Assembly: GCA_037176845.1 (NCBI GenBank)
Contig: JAYKXP010000260.1
Coordinates: 1-43,367 of the forward strand
DNA from: Paramarasmius palmivorus
Taxonomy: Eukaryota; Basidiomycota; Agaricomycetes; Agaricales; Marasmiaceae
DNA: 43,367 nt
Direction: 5' to 3'
The first letter of the stretch is position 1. Each line of letters opens with the position of its first letter. Made by a program: the position numbers and the translations under genes. Below the pieces are notes generated by a model, which saw only the letters and a program-made list of their open reading frames with translations, did no database searches and was not told the DNA's origin. Positions 31,324 through 42,322 of the stretch are shown here, in pieces.

Positions 31324-32527
31324 GCTCGGCACGGATGGTGGCGATTTGCATCTGGAGCTGCTCCATTTGCGCGATGAGGGCGTCCAGACCCGTTGGTGGT
31401 GTGGTCTGAGCTGGAGTTGGGGTTGTTGGGGCTGCGGCAGGTGGAGTTGGTAGTGCCTGTTCAGTGGCAGGTGTTTCAGTGGCGGCCACACGTTGTCCAC
31501 TCGTTCCACGAGGTCTTCCTAGCCACTTGTTGAAACAGACTGCTTCCCGGTGTCCATTTCTGCGGCACCAGTTGCAGATCTCCCTTTCATGGCCCCCATC
31601 GCGTTGCCAGTGCTCTGTCGAACCGCAGCCAAAGCACTTGCCATTCATCAGGCGAAGCCAGTCTGCACGGGTACGGTTGGCGTCAATGTCCATGGCATTC
31701 GGGTCACGTGTTGGAAACGTCGGTGCTGGCGCAGCAGCAGGGAAAGGCGAGGTACGTGGGGGATTGGGGAGTTGGCGGTTGCTCCAGAAGGGTCGTGGAC
31801 CTTGGGGCCTTGCTTGTGCTTCCAAACGCTTTTCAGCGTCGTACTGACGGAAGTGGTTGTCAACCTCAATTGACGTCTGAACCAACTCGTCAAAGGTCTT
31901 GGTGCTCCTTCCAATGGCAAGGACCAACTTGTCGCGGAACGCACGACTGAGGTTATCGTAGAACCGGTCGCGGAGGTCCTCTGTGGAGTAGCCGGTGCGT
32001 CCCATGAGCTCCTTGAACTTGGCGGTGTACTCTGCTACCGTCATCTTGTCCTGGTGGAGAGCCTTGAGGCGGTGCTTGGCATCCTCCTTCTCGTCTACGC
32101 TCTCAAAGCGGAGCTTGAAAGCTGCCTCGAACGTGGCCCAGTTGTCACCAAATATGGGTCTTCCCAACGAGTACTCCTCCATGTAGGGAGTAGCCCAGAG
32201 AGCTGCGTCCTTTGTCATGAATGACAGCGCTGTACTGATCCACACCCGGTCGTTGCGGTAGTACTGTCCGTCTGCATCCTGGATGTTCATCTCCCTCTTG
32301 GAGTTCCATCCATAGACTGAGAATGCCGCGAGGAATCGGCGAGCGTCAGCGCTGTCTCCATCTCCTGCGAACACTGCCGGCTTTTCAGAACGGCTTCGCT
32401 GGTCTGCTTTGGACGACATCTGGGTGGTGAGCACGGCCATCGAGTCGGTGAGTGCCTTCTGGCTGACAAGCAGTGCTTGCAGCAGGGTCTCGTTCTGAGA
32501 TTGTGCGGGAGGAGCGTTATCAGACAT
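31313..32527 (-). CDS. gag: Gypsy Gag
   Basis: 404 aa from MSDNAPPAQS to ..TIRAEQRF-stop. The capsid-like middle has the retrotransposon gag pattern (WATFEAAFKLRFESVDEKEDA, LKALHQDKMTVAEYTAKFKEL). A Pro/Ala-rich linker follows. Zinc knuckles come next: an atypical CFGCGSTEHW..H and a standard CNWCRRNGHREAVC (about residues 297-332), which bind the element RNA. The C-terminal Pro/Thr/Gln-rich tail ends in a predicted coiled-coil-like IAQMEQLQMQIATIRAEQ. The ATG has no upstream in-frame competitor in the leader that I noticed. Confidence 0.95.
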   Translation of the reverse strand: MSDNAPPAQSQNETLLQALLVSQKALTDSMAVLTTQMSSKADQRSRSEKPAVFAGDGDSADARRFLAAFSVYGWNSKREMNIQDADGQYYRNDRVWISTALSFMTKDAALWATPYMEEYSLGRPIFGDNWATFEAAFKLRFESVDEKEDAKHRLKALHQDKMTVAEYTAKFKELMGRTGYSTEDLRDRFYDNLSRAFRDKLVLAIGRSTKTFDELVQTSIEVDNHFRQYDAEKRLEAQARPQGPRPFWSNRQLPNPPRTSPFPAAAPAPTFPTRDPNAMDIDANRTRADWLRLMNGKCFGCGSTEHWQRDGGHEREICNWCRRNGHREAVCFNKWLGRPRGTSGQRVAATETPATEQALPTPPAAAPTTPTPAQTTPPTGLDALIAQMEQLQMQIATIRAEQRF

Positions 32528-32784
32528 GGCAGGAAATAAGCGGGGGTCTTTGTAGATATCGTCGGCCCAGTCTAATGGATTGTGCAGTCGGTTTGGGCAG
32601 GGGTGGGTGTCACAGTTCCACCAATAGTCGTCGTCGCAGAGATGATTGTCACGCTGGTTATCAGTGTTGTAGGAGTGTGTACAGGAGGAACAGTCGAAGG
32701 GAGGTGGGGGTGTAGCAGTTGCTGTGTCTGCCAGGGTGTGCCTTGAACGAGGTTGACGCTACCAGGTCAACGGCGTTCACTGAG

Positions 32785-32794
32785 ATCTTGACCT
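32785..32794 (-). promoter_or_regulatory. Putative self-priming site
   Basis: Two nt inside the 5' LTR edge the minus strand reads AGGTCAAGAT, the exact reverse complement of ATCTTGACCT inside the LTR (33008 to 32999). No TGG start of a standard tRNA primer site is adjacent to the LTR. The arrangement fits Tf1/sushi elements, where the first ~11 nt of the mRNA fold back and prime cDNA synthesis. Confidence 0.65.
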
Positions 32795-32796
32795 AA

Positions 32797-33242
32797 TGTG
32801 AGGGCGAACCAACTACCTCTCTACAGATAGCGGTGCTGAGCGATGATGATAAGGGAAAAAGGGGGTGATCCGGCGTAGGCGCAAGGCTCTATACGACGTT
32901 GAGCAGGCAGACACAAGTCAGATACTAGCCCAAATGACCAAGTTAGCATAACTAAAGGAATAAAATACAAGATGACTTGCCTAGCCCAAATGACCAAGAG
33001 GTCAAGATGGGGAACTAGGCATCTGCAGCTACGGTTTATATGTGAAGAGTCTGTCTCGGCGAGAATTGTACAAGTAAGCAATCAGAATGATACGGAAAGA
33101 TGTAGAACAATGGAAGAATGATGTGGAATGTTCCGGTGGATGAGAGGCTGTACGCGATATAAGTGGAAAATGATAAGATGAAGATAAGAAAATAGATAAG
33201 GGGACTTAGAGAAATGAAAGGAAAAAGCTACGCTCCATCACA
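32797..33242 (-). repeat. Gypsy 5' LTR
   Basis: 446 bp, identical to 27138-27583. On the minus strand it begins TGTGATGGAG and ends CCCTCACA. It carries the promoter. Confidence 0.95.
32999..33040 (-). promoter_or_regulatory. LTR TATA box and predicted transcription start
   Basis: TATAAA (33040-33035, minus strand) lies 32 nt upstream of ATCTTGACCT (33008-32999). That is the usual TATA-to-start distance, and this 10-mer is the one that complements the primer site. Transcription starting at 33008 would place the primer at the RNA 5' end. Confidence 0.6.
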
Positions 33243-33348
33243 AAAAGACAGTAGAACAAACACTATCGGGGCTAAGTAAAGACATGAACAGTATTAGAAG
33301 GAAGGTAGGTATTAAGGAATGGAAGGGAAGTGAGGTGAGAAAGGAAAT

Positions 33349-34148
33349 CTATGCACCAGGATAGGTGTCAAGCTCGTCATTGATATACATTGTACGACGA
33401 CCTAAATCTTCAATAGCAAGGTATGTATCAGCAACAGTGACATCTCACCTGATTAATTTGAAAGCCCTAGTCATGGAGTGGTCAGAAAGCTCACCGTCAT
33501 CTTCAAGAGCACGAATAGCCTTTCTCTTGCGAGTAGGCGTCCTCTCTTCAACATCAGGAACTTCCCCCAAGGCACTGCAAGCAAGGTCACAGACAGCATC
33601 AGCGAGCTCAAAACTAGCATCACTGTGGGTTGGCTTCCACACATGGGCCTGCTTTGCATGACGATCAGAAGAATCGCCACCAGCTGGGCGCCTCTTGCTC
33701 ACGGTGTTGGGTGGAGCTCGTGTTTGTGAGGGTGTTGGAGTTGGAGGTGTGGTTGAGACCAAGCTCTGTGAACTGTGAGACAAGGATGAAGTCTAGAGAG
33801 CAATAATGAGCAATAAAATTCAAACTATGCTAATGAAGACTTACCGGACCTTCATCCTCTGTAGCTGGGTCTTCACCAGCGTTAACAGCCCCTTGAATGG
33901 GGGCAACAGGTGCACTTGGGTGAAATGCAGTAGCACCTGTGGCAACATGGCCATCAACGAGAACAGCCATCTCATCATACAACGGAAAAGACTTCTTCTG
34001 CCACTTCATGAGCTTTGGATGAGTCTATTATGATAGGTCAATATGGTATGTAGCATATGATACACAATAACACACCTTGAGCAAGGCAGCCCATACATCC
34101 TCGACAGCAGTAACAACATGTCGATTAGGATCAAAGCCAAACCCACTT
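33349..34148 (-). pseudogene. Harbinger Myb-like gene, inverted 3' part, copy 2
   Basis: Reversed remainder of exon 2 and exons 3-4, matching 11649-12448 of copy 1. It includes the shared in-frame TGA before the DVTVADTYLAIED block. It stops at the right inversion junction, 34148/34149. Confidence 0.85.
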
Positions 34149-34274
34149 CTCTAATGCAATGAGAGCATGACAAGAGATTATTGCTGCAACTGCTGGGATA
34201 GCTTGCCGTACACGCTCTCTTGCAGTCCCAGGACGTCAGAGTCCTTTTGATAATGGAACACGAGTGGTAACCAT
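34149..34274 (-). pseudogene. Harbinger transposase 5' end left in place, copy 2
   Basis: Carries ATG (34274) MVTTRVPLSKGL, the same TGA as copy 1, and RPGTARERVRQAIPAVAAII to the inversion junction. It is severed from the transposase body at 25801-27058. Confidence 0.8.
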
Positions 34275-34400
34275 TGAGGAGGGAAGGGAAATTATATTCT
34301 ACAATTTACACTGTATTTATGCACTATCTACATGCTGTTTCCATGCCGTTCACACGTTCCGCGCAGTGTGACATAGTTGTGACACTTCCCGGAACTTGAC

Positions 34401-34432
34401 TTGGCAAGTTGGAAGTCGCATCAACTTGCCAA
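34401..34432. repeat. Subterminal hairpin, copy 2
   Basis: Same perfect 11-bp inverted repeat as 14150-14181. Confidence 0.75.
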
Positions 34433-34487
34433 GGCTACCCAACCCAACCCTACTCAGCTCTGACACAGGTTCCCGATCGGGGCCTAA

Positions 34488-35499
34488 GAGGACTATCAAT
34501 TGTCCAAAGGTGTGTTTTTCATCCTCAGTGATTAGCAATACTGGCCACTTGGCCTAAGGAATATATCACATAGGCCAAGATTCTGTTTGTACATATTGTT
34601 TTCAGTGGGAAAGGGAGCCTTTCCCAACCAAAACAACATACACAAATAAAGATCTACTTTAGGCAGCACCACAAAGTCTAAATACATGACAGTAAAATAG
34701 AGAGAGGTAACAAATAAATGAGTATGGGTGACCATGTATCGTTTTAGCACCGTTGTTGTTGCATATTTTCATGCTGTACCTTGTATCATTGTAGGATCAT
34801 TATATTCATATATGTCTAGATAATTGTATCATCTATTTACTGATTAATTTACAGTACATTTTTTGTACCTAAAACCTTGTGGCTAACAAATGGTTTAACT
34901 GCTTTGGCTGGAATTGAACCAGTCCATGGTATCAGCTGCAGCTGAACCATTACTGTGAACTGGTCCAGTGCTTAGGGGGTGAGAACAGGGAAAGGACCAG
35001 AAATTTCTGGAAGAAACTGCAATAGGTATCGGTATCTCAATATCTAGCCAAATTCTTGCTTGCTGATTATCCACAATGGGCAGCAAATGGGTGAAAACAT
35101 ACTGTAAAGCCATGGCATATTAACTTTCTTGCCACTTAGCATCTTTGGGGATATGACAGTTAGGAATTACAGCGATTAGAACATTGGTACAGTAGGTGCA
35201 TTGAAGAAACTTTGACAGTGGTATCCTGACAGCACTACCAATGAGAACAGGATCATGCATTCAACCAAGACATACTTCACTGCAGTGAGTGGATTCTGTT
35301 TCAGGAGAAACAGAATAGTATGAAAATGATGTTTGGTTTGCGGGAAAAGATTCAGAATATTTGCTCCTGGGCTGATCCTGTTGATCTTTGTTGAGCAAAG
35401 ATCTTTCAGTTTTGCTTGACTAATCCATCATCATCTTTGCCAGATGCTGTTTCTGCAGAAACAGGATCCAATCACTGCAGTGCTTAGAGCCAGCCTTTA
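34488..35499. other. Non-coding part of duplicated segment, copy 2
   Basis: Counterpart of 14237-15248; no gene recognised. It includes the old repeat member at about 34976-35096. Confidence 0.5.
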
Positions 35500-35507
35500 G
35501 CTGGTGG

Positions 35508-36259
35508 TAGGGCTCCTGGTGGATCAGATTTGGATCAGATGTGGATGAATCTACCCAGATAGTGGTCGTTGAGAGGGCCATCCACCATCCAAGGATGGCA
35601 ATCCAGTTGGATGGCAGATCATCTGGTGGATGGGCACTATTGCTGGTGCTTGGGCAAGAGTGCCTATTCCCATGCCGAAATTTTCATTTTCAACTAACTA
35701 TTGACCAACTATCACTTCACGAAGCCATGAAATAGCATTGACATCAACTTACCTTGTTGATTTTCTGGTTTGAAATGATGACAGGGCTTCATTGTGAGCT
35801 ATTGGATCACAAGGAAGAACATAGTAGGGTGCAAATGAGCTGTAAATTAACTTGGAACTGATAAATGGTGTGTTTTTAGTACTCACTATTTAGTATTTAG
35901 TATCCTTCCAAAGCTTATTGTCAAACAGGTGCTCGCTTGGCTTAAACCACTGTCTTAGTACCAGTACATCATAAAGGACCTCTAGTTCAGCCCCGATATC
36001 ACCTCATAGACCAACAGATTACCTACCTAATTTGTCCTAATGTATTCCTTGCATTGTGACCAGCTCACCCCGCTGTCTTGTTTAAAAAATCCTACCAAAC
36101 TCAACTCAACATACCCACATGATTCATCCATCAGATGATCCACTATCTGAAGGATGGTCATCCTCGGATTGCGGTTTGCCCAAGATGCCATCTGCCATCC
36201 GCATCTGAGAACTCATCTGGTCGGATATCCATGGCCAATCTGATCCATCAGGAAACCTA
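35508..36259. mobile_element. Non-autonomous hAT element, copy 2 (intact ends)
   Basis: 752 bp. The left end reads TAGGGCTCCTGGTGGATCAG and the right end, reversed, TAGGTTTCCTGATGGATCAG, an imperfect inverted repeat of about 23 bp. It is flanked by the 8-bp target duplication GCTGGTGG (35500-35507 and 36260-36267). The 8-bp duplication and TAGG tips are hAT traits. No transposase is encoded. The interior has many GGATGG/CCATCC words near both ends. Confidence 0.85.
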
Positions 36260-36267
36260 GCTGGTGG

Positions 36268-37608
36268 CAAACAGAGTTCTTAACAAAATAAAGTTCTGAC
36301 CAGTTGCTGGGGCATTATACTTCTCAGCATCTAGGGCTTAGGCTGATGCAGCACTTTGAAAACCTGAAGATGGGCTGTGAGGAGCTGGCCTTTGGCTGGC
36401 GACAAGCAGCACACCTTTCAGGGAGAGTACAATAATGGCAGGTCACAAGAGTACATACTACAGCACTGTGCAGCAGACATAAAGTGCTATAAAAGGCAAA
36501 AAGTGGGGCAAGAATAGTGAAAGCACAAGAAATTTCTGGAAAAAATTCAGTCTCAGCATCTAGCCCATTATGGAGCAACAAAAACAGGTGAAAGCAACAA
36601 CGGGTGGAAACAGGTAACCACTTGAAAGTCTGAAGATGGGCTGCAATGAGCAGCGTCAGCTTGGGGTAGTTATTGCAAAGGTGCAGCACCCAGCACTGTG
36701 CGTAGCATGGATTAGCTTTCTAGTAAAATAAAAAATACTGGGTCAAACCCACAGGTTCTGGGCTGGGTTCAGGTTTGGATCCATACCCAACCCAATCCAA
36801 CCCATTGATACACTGATACACCTGACTTTAATCACTTCATTTTTGAATGCAAATACACTAGTTTTGCACCTTATTATTGTTGCATAAACCCATAATAGTT
36901 ATAGAAGGACTAGTATGAGCCCTAAATAGCTAGTCATTGGATGGCAGGTGGTTTAGGTGGTTATATTAGTGGATATTGGTACATGGTATGCCCCACATGG
37001 GTATCTGACCACCACTAGTACTTCTACCAGTGGTTGTCTAAGTACAATCACCTCCTGAAACCTGTAGGGAGAAGGTCCCTAAGTGAAATCACTACAGACT
37101 ACACCTAGATTACCTACCAGACACACCAAAGGAATACTTTCAAGTTAATTCACCCCTTTATACACACCAGAGAGTTATACTGGCTCAGGCATCACTCAGG
37201 ACTGATGGCAGAGGGGGAAACTGATTGGAAATCACCGATGCTGGATACCTTCACTGGAGAAGAAGGGTCCACGTTCAACAGTCATGGATGAAGTTCTTCA
37301 AATGCAACATTTCTTTGATTTTGACTGGGGAGAAGGTTCCATGAACCCTTTACTTGGAGAGGAGGACTCACGTGTTGCAGTTGCTGGTGAATCGACAGAG
37401 CTGAATTCTAGGGAGGATCATGCTAAGAAGGCAACTCAGGCAAGTACTTCTTCAGTATGTCTGCTTTAAATCATGATAACAAGCCAAGTTGCTAACCTAG
37501 TCCCTTCCTGAGCTCAAAGTTATGACCTCATGGATGAAGCTGTCATCCAAGTTCCTGGGAGTCTTGATGTTTCACAAGGGGTGAGGAGATTGCAAACAAT
37601 TGAAATGC
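36268..37608. other. Spacer and KDZ 5' region, copy 2
   Basis: Counterpart of 16002-17342, including the ~245-bp repeat at about 36821-37066 and the probable KDZ N-terminal frame at 37284-37469. Confidence 0.45.
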
Positions 37609-40441
37609 TGCAAATGCAACATGTCTGTGTTGGATCTATATTGCTGTCAGAGCTGTACTGGGAATGATCTTTGGTGTAGGACATGTCTAAAGGAGGGTCA
37701 TCAAAGGCATCCCTTTGACTCCATAGAGGTGCATGTTTCTTGAACAGCAAAGGCATATCCCATGCTGACTATTTGCAGAGATGGAATGGGGCTTATTTCA
37801 AGAAGACAACCCTCAGTTGACTTGGCCTTGTTGTGCAGCTGAAACATCCTGTGGGTGAAAAGTGCAGTAGCCTGAAGCGAGTTCATTCTGGGTTTGTAGT
37901 GGTGGGCCTGCAGGGTATTCAAGAGGTGGTGCTAAATGGCTGTGAATGTTGAAGTAGGGCAGTGTTGGGGGAGCTTTGGGAGCAGCTTATGCGTTATGGG
38001 CTCTACCCAGCAACAGTAGAGGAACCTCAGACCACCTTCATGTTCGAAACACTGTTGCATTTCCATACCTTAATGCTTCAGGGCAAGGTCTTGCAATATG
38101 GCTTCTATTATGCCCTGGAGTCAATCACAGATGGAGCTTCCTTGTCTGATGTCAAAGTGAGTTTGTTGATACATGGTGGTGCAAGTATGAAAGCTGATGG
38201 TTGTTTATAGGAATTGTTACAAAAGCTTCATATGTGTGATGAGACAGTGGCATTTCCTCAAGATGCTGAAATGTAGTGGCATTGGAAATGACCCTTCCCA
38301 GTTGTTATCAGATCTCAAGCCTGGGGAGTTGGCTGTTTCTTGCCATGCCTGCGCAATAATATGCCTGACTTTCAATACCTTTTATTTGAATGCATTATTG
38401 CACTTTTATATTCTGTTATACTATGATTGGGACTCTGAAGGACTAGTATGAGCCCTGAATAGCTAGTCAAAGTCAAGGACTTGTCAGACGCACTTATATT
38501 AGCAGGTATATGGTTACATGATACGCCTCACATGGGTATCTGGCCACTGCTATAGCTTATATTAGTGGTTCTGTCAATGCAGACCCTTTCCTAAAAACTG
38601 TAGGGGGCTGTACTATGTTGGATCACGACTGGTACACTGTCTGTGCAAGGTCTAAGACATATTAAAGGGACTATTTGCTTTTAAAACACTTTTAATACCT
38701 TTTCATGACCAACCAAAGAGAATGTGGGTTCAAGGGAACGATCTAAGTTGATGCAGAGGACTGCTCCATCGGCAGAAATGATCTGAGGGCTTATATAAGG
38801 CATTTGCCGAACCCAGAATGTTGGCAAAGGCTGTTCCTGATGATCGGACATGGAGGCAAAGCTGTTAAAACAGTGGCAACACCTGAAACACTTAGTATGG
38901 AAGCAGATAAGCTTGATATACCCCTTATAGTAGGGTCCCATACGGTCATGGAGACTGGTAAAAGATATCCCAGGTCTAGAGCATAGATGACTGAGCCATT
39001 CCAGTGCTCGGAGATGTTGGAAATGACTCTTATTAGTGGATAAGTGCCTTGGCACATGAAAAAGATAAATTTCAAACAGGCTAAATGCCAACCCGCAGGC
39101 ACAGGATTTAACTCCTGAGTCTAAAGATAGATATATTATTTATTGGTTACACATAAACAACTTATATGGACGTTATGACTATCATATTTCCCTGTTTTGT
39201 ATATTCCTTATGGATTATCTCTGTTCCTCACTTATTCCATTGATGTTCTGCTTGTTTTTCACCTTATATTAGCTAATTTCTTACTTATCTTTCCTGGACA
39301 GTATATATAGGCTTGTAGTTTGTAGGTAAAAGGGCAGAGAAGATGAAGGGAGAGTGCTCTGTAGCCCATATCATTAGGTTGTATGTGGCTGTCAGTTGAA
39401 TAGACCTCTTTGATCTGATATTTGCTCTACTGGCATCTGTGCATTTCAATTGGACCTCTTATATAAGTTGATCCAGTGGTGTTCATGCTTAGAAGACATT
39501 TGATCAGGCCTAGTTGATCTATTAGTGACCTTTGCATTCACTTCCACTTCCTCAGGACAGGCCCTAGATTGAAAGTCTAGTTGAGACCTTGCTGTAGACA
39601 AGAGCTTAAGTTGTATTGGCAGAGATCAAGTATTTGGCTTGTGATCTGCAGCATTAGGCATTGGTTGCATTGCGTTCCTGTGTAGAGATTAGACCTTGAA
39701 CTAGCTTTTATAAGCCCTAGTGACGTAGAGAGGCCCAGATTGACCATTTGGAGAGTCAGTTGGATTCCTGCTTGCATACAGTTTGTTGATTTGATTCTAT
39801 CAGGATCAATACACTTGAGGCAGTATTGGTTGAACTCAAGATCGCTACATATAGCCCTTGGGACTGTTTCTACCCCCTTATATAAGCCTTTGAACCCTTA
39901 TTGTGACCCTAATATAAGGTGTATCTAGATTGCTTTTGAAGTAACAAAGAGCATATCATCACTCTCAGATCTATAGTTTGTGTACTATTCTAAGTACGGC
40001 AACTCTGATCATGTCGAACCACACTTGCACAACTAGTCACTAGTGTGCTGCTGTTCATAACCAGCATCTATTTGATCTTTGTATTAGTGGTCTTTATTAG
40101 GCTTCTGCTGTGTCCTACAGTTCTATTAGTGACTCAGAGTCACAGAGCCTATTACTAGTACTTGGGTTGATTTGTGATGCATTACCGAGGCCTGGTATCA
40201 ACATGCCAGATGACTGGGAGCAGTCGACTCTACTTACTAAACAGTGAGTTCATTTGGATTAGGTGCTGATGTTCTGTGTTGACGGCTGGAATTATTATGA
40301 GGTTTCTGTACCACAAGTTCATCAGTATTGATGCTTGTTTCAGGCTCAAGTAGCGTATCATCTCAAGCAAGTCCAAAGATCCAGGACTTTTCACCAGTTT
40401 GGCCTATTATGTCCCTCAACTGGAGTATCAAGCCTGGGTCA
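37609..40441 (+). pseudogene. KDZ-family transposase with CxC2 motif, copy 2, interrupted
   Basis: Same structure as 17343-20170: CxC2 cluster at 37609-37744 (here TGTAGGACATGT, Arg-Thr-Cys, in place of Arg-Ile-Cys), the NGCEC and RYGLYPATVEEP blocks at about 37920-38030, and MRQWHFLKMLK at about 38240. The second cysteine of CPACP has neighbours changed (SCHACA). The same 1.8-kb interruption and the same downstream IDACFRLK / KDPGLFTSLAYYV block (about 40290-40436) are present. Shared stops show that decay preceded the duplication. Confidence 0.8.
38353..40178. mobile_element. 1.8-kb insertion inside the KDZ gene, copy 2
   Basis: Counterpart of 18086-19907, 4 bp longer through a small indel near 39960. 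Class and edges unresolved. Confidence 0.5.
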
Positions 40442-42058
40442 AGACAGTACTGGTGTGAGGCTTATAAAATGCTTGTGTACAAGCAAAATATATATGCCAA
40501 GTTGTGCAAGTGGGGTTTGATGTTGTCAAAGGATTCATATAATCAACACAAGAAATCAACTAGCACACTAGTTGAACATCTACAAATCACTAGGAAACAA
40601 GAGAAGTGTATGAGCAATGAATAAAACAATGTAATATGATAATATGGTCTCAATATAATCAAGACAACACAAGCCAACCTATAAACCTATCTATAACTAT
40701 TCCTATACATTCCTATGATGCAAAATAACCCATTGAACCCAACTGAGGTAAAGACCTATTGTTCCTATGAAAGGCACTGGTTACACTAGTTGAACTAGCA
40801 CAACAACCAGGCCAACTATAAGCTAGTAGGGCTCCACACTAGTCCTGAAACAATCAATCCTATCCAAAGAGATTAGATGAACTAGCTCTGTCCTATAGGT
40901 ATCTCAAAGTTCTTATTTCATGACTCTAGTTCAATATAGAGAAGGGCTTTTCAAAGGTTTATTTTCTAAGTTTATTTTCTAAGCACACATTGCCTCTATG
41001 GTCAACAATAGAAGACAAGAACTTTGCTATTGTGCACTAGGGCTACATATATAGCGGGGTAATTGCTTGAGAGCTTCCTAGGGAAACCCTGCTGCTTATA
41101 TACCCATGAGCATACATATTTTACATATAAGTGAAAATGGACGCAATAAAGTAATAGTAAGTAGGCAGGAAACGAGAACAAGGAGAGGATTCTGTCCATA
41201 TGAAGTAAGTATCTACCAGAAAAGGAAGGTGTAGGTATATATTGGTTGGAATTTGACATTATTTTGCAGGACTGCGAGTATTACTTTTTGGTTGCTAGGA
41301 AGTGGTGCACAGAGGCACTGTTCCATATGGTGGATTTTGGATATTGGTGCTAGGACATAGTTATTCTGCTCAGAACTTGCTAGGAGTCCAATCTTGACCA
41401 AAACACTTTGGATTCATATCCAAGGAAGGTAGGCTCTGTGCCCTTGTCGCTCTATATTATATTTTCTATGTCCTAGGACAGTCTGGGAACAGAATCCTAT
41501 CTGTTTCCTTGCTATAGAACTGCACATCATTCACTAGTGTTTGTACTAGCAGTAGGAATGCCAACTCAAAGCTTGAGGGATATTCTGATTGATATTGGAA
41601 AGCTGTTAAACTCCTATATGGTTCTCATATTGATGCCCTGGTCACTCGGACATTTCTAATCCAGGCAACTTTGCTCTTGAAGGTGACTCACACCTCTAGC
41701 TTCTACCGTATTTTGTGTATAGCTCTGATTTGTCCCCTAGGTAAGGCCCATCACAGGTGAGCGGGAATTTAGCGGGTGGCAGGAATTCCCGTATGTGGGT
41801 ATGGGTGTGGGTGAGAATTCCCAAACCCGGTACACCTGCCGATAACCCATGTCATTTATCAAATGTCAAAGCTGATTATTGCTACATCTAATGAGTAGAC
41901 TAATATCTGGAGGTGTTATGTACATAGTTTGACAGAAAACAGAGATGTAGAAACAAGTGTGATATAGTGTGACTTGACTGGAATTTTAGGGAGCTGTGCA
42001 GAAGCAAAAATCAGGCTCAACAAGTCCTCCTGTTTGAAATTTTCACTCAGCCCTAATG
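40442..42058. other. Non-coding part of duplicated segment, copy 2
   Basis: Counterpart of 20171-21790, with the hAT-like GC-rich patch at about 41758-41853. No gene recognised. Confidence 0.45.
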
Positions 42059-42310
42059 TGTAGAGAATAGAGAACATGATACTCAGACACTGTGTGTAAG
42101 TGACTTTATTGGATAGATACCTAGAATAGAAAATATGATACTAGATACCATATCAGTAAGAGTAGAATATGTAAATGTAAGTGGCAACATACCTCAGACA
42201 CTGTGCATAAGTGACTGAGATATGTGTGAGGCACGGCGACGTGTTTGTACTTGTTGCCACATGTATTTATGTAATTATTGTCCCTCATCTTCTGCTCATT
42301 GCATTCAACA
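42059..42310 (-). repeat. Copia 3' LTR, copy 2
   Basis: Matches 21791-22042, with a handful of substitutions. It is followed by the same polypurine tract. Confidence 0.7.
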
Positions 42311-42322
42311 CTCCTCCTCAAT

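Larger units (their letters stand above)
27138..33242 (-). mobile_element. Ty3/Gypsy chromovirus-like LTR retrotransposon, apparently intact
   Basis: A 6105-bp element reading on the minus strand. It has 446-bp LTRs at both ends that I find identical base for base, TG...CA termini and the 5-bp target duplication AAAAG (27133-27137 and 33243-33247). Order in transcription: 5' LTR, self-priming site, leader of about 270 bp, gag, pol in the -1 frame, polypurine tract, 3' LTR. No stop interrupts gag or pol. Identical LTRs mean that insertion was recent. The site is the 3' flank between the two converging Harbinger genes, inside the inverted block. Confidence 0.96.
25209..34484 (+). mobile_element. 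PIF/Harbinger copy 2, interior inverted, host of a Gypsy insertion
   Basis: The ends are in the same place as in copy 1: GGCCCCAATTGGGAACC at 25209 after TAA (25206-25208), and CGATCGGGGCC ending at 34484 before TAA (34485-34487). Between 25801 and 34148 the interior equivalent to 11649-13897 is reversed. The left junction GGGCT|AGGGCTTTC and right junction CCACTT|CTCTAATG together account for every base of copy 1, with 1 bp of positional ambiguity. So this is a simple balanced inversion. The Gypsy element 27138-33242 lies inside. Both genes are cut by the inversion breakpoints. Confidence 0.93.

Noticed and set aside
32760..32796. Standard tRNA primer-binding site after the Gypsy 5' LTR
   Set aside because: The sequence begins TTAGGTCAAG; no TGG within the usual few nt. 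The first TGG is about 30 nt away.
27162..33081. Identical 86-codon frames in the two LTRs (27162-27422 and 32821-33081)
   Set aside because: They are identical because the LTRs are identical, and they span the promoter and RNA start.
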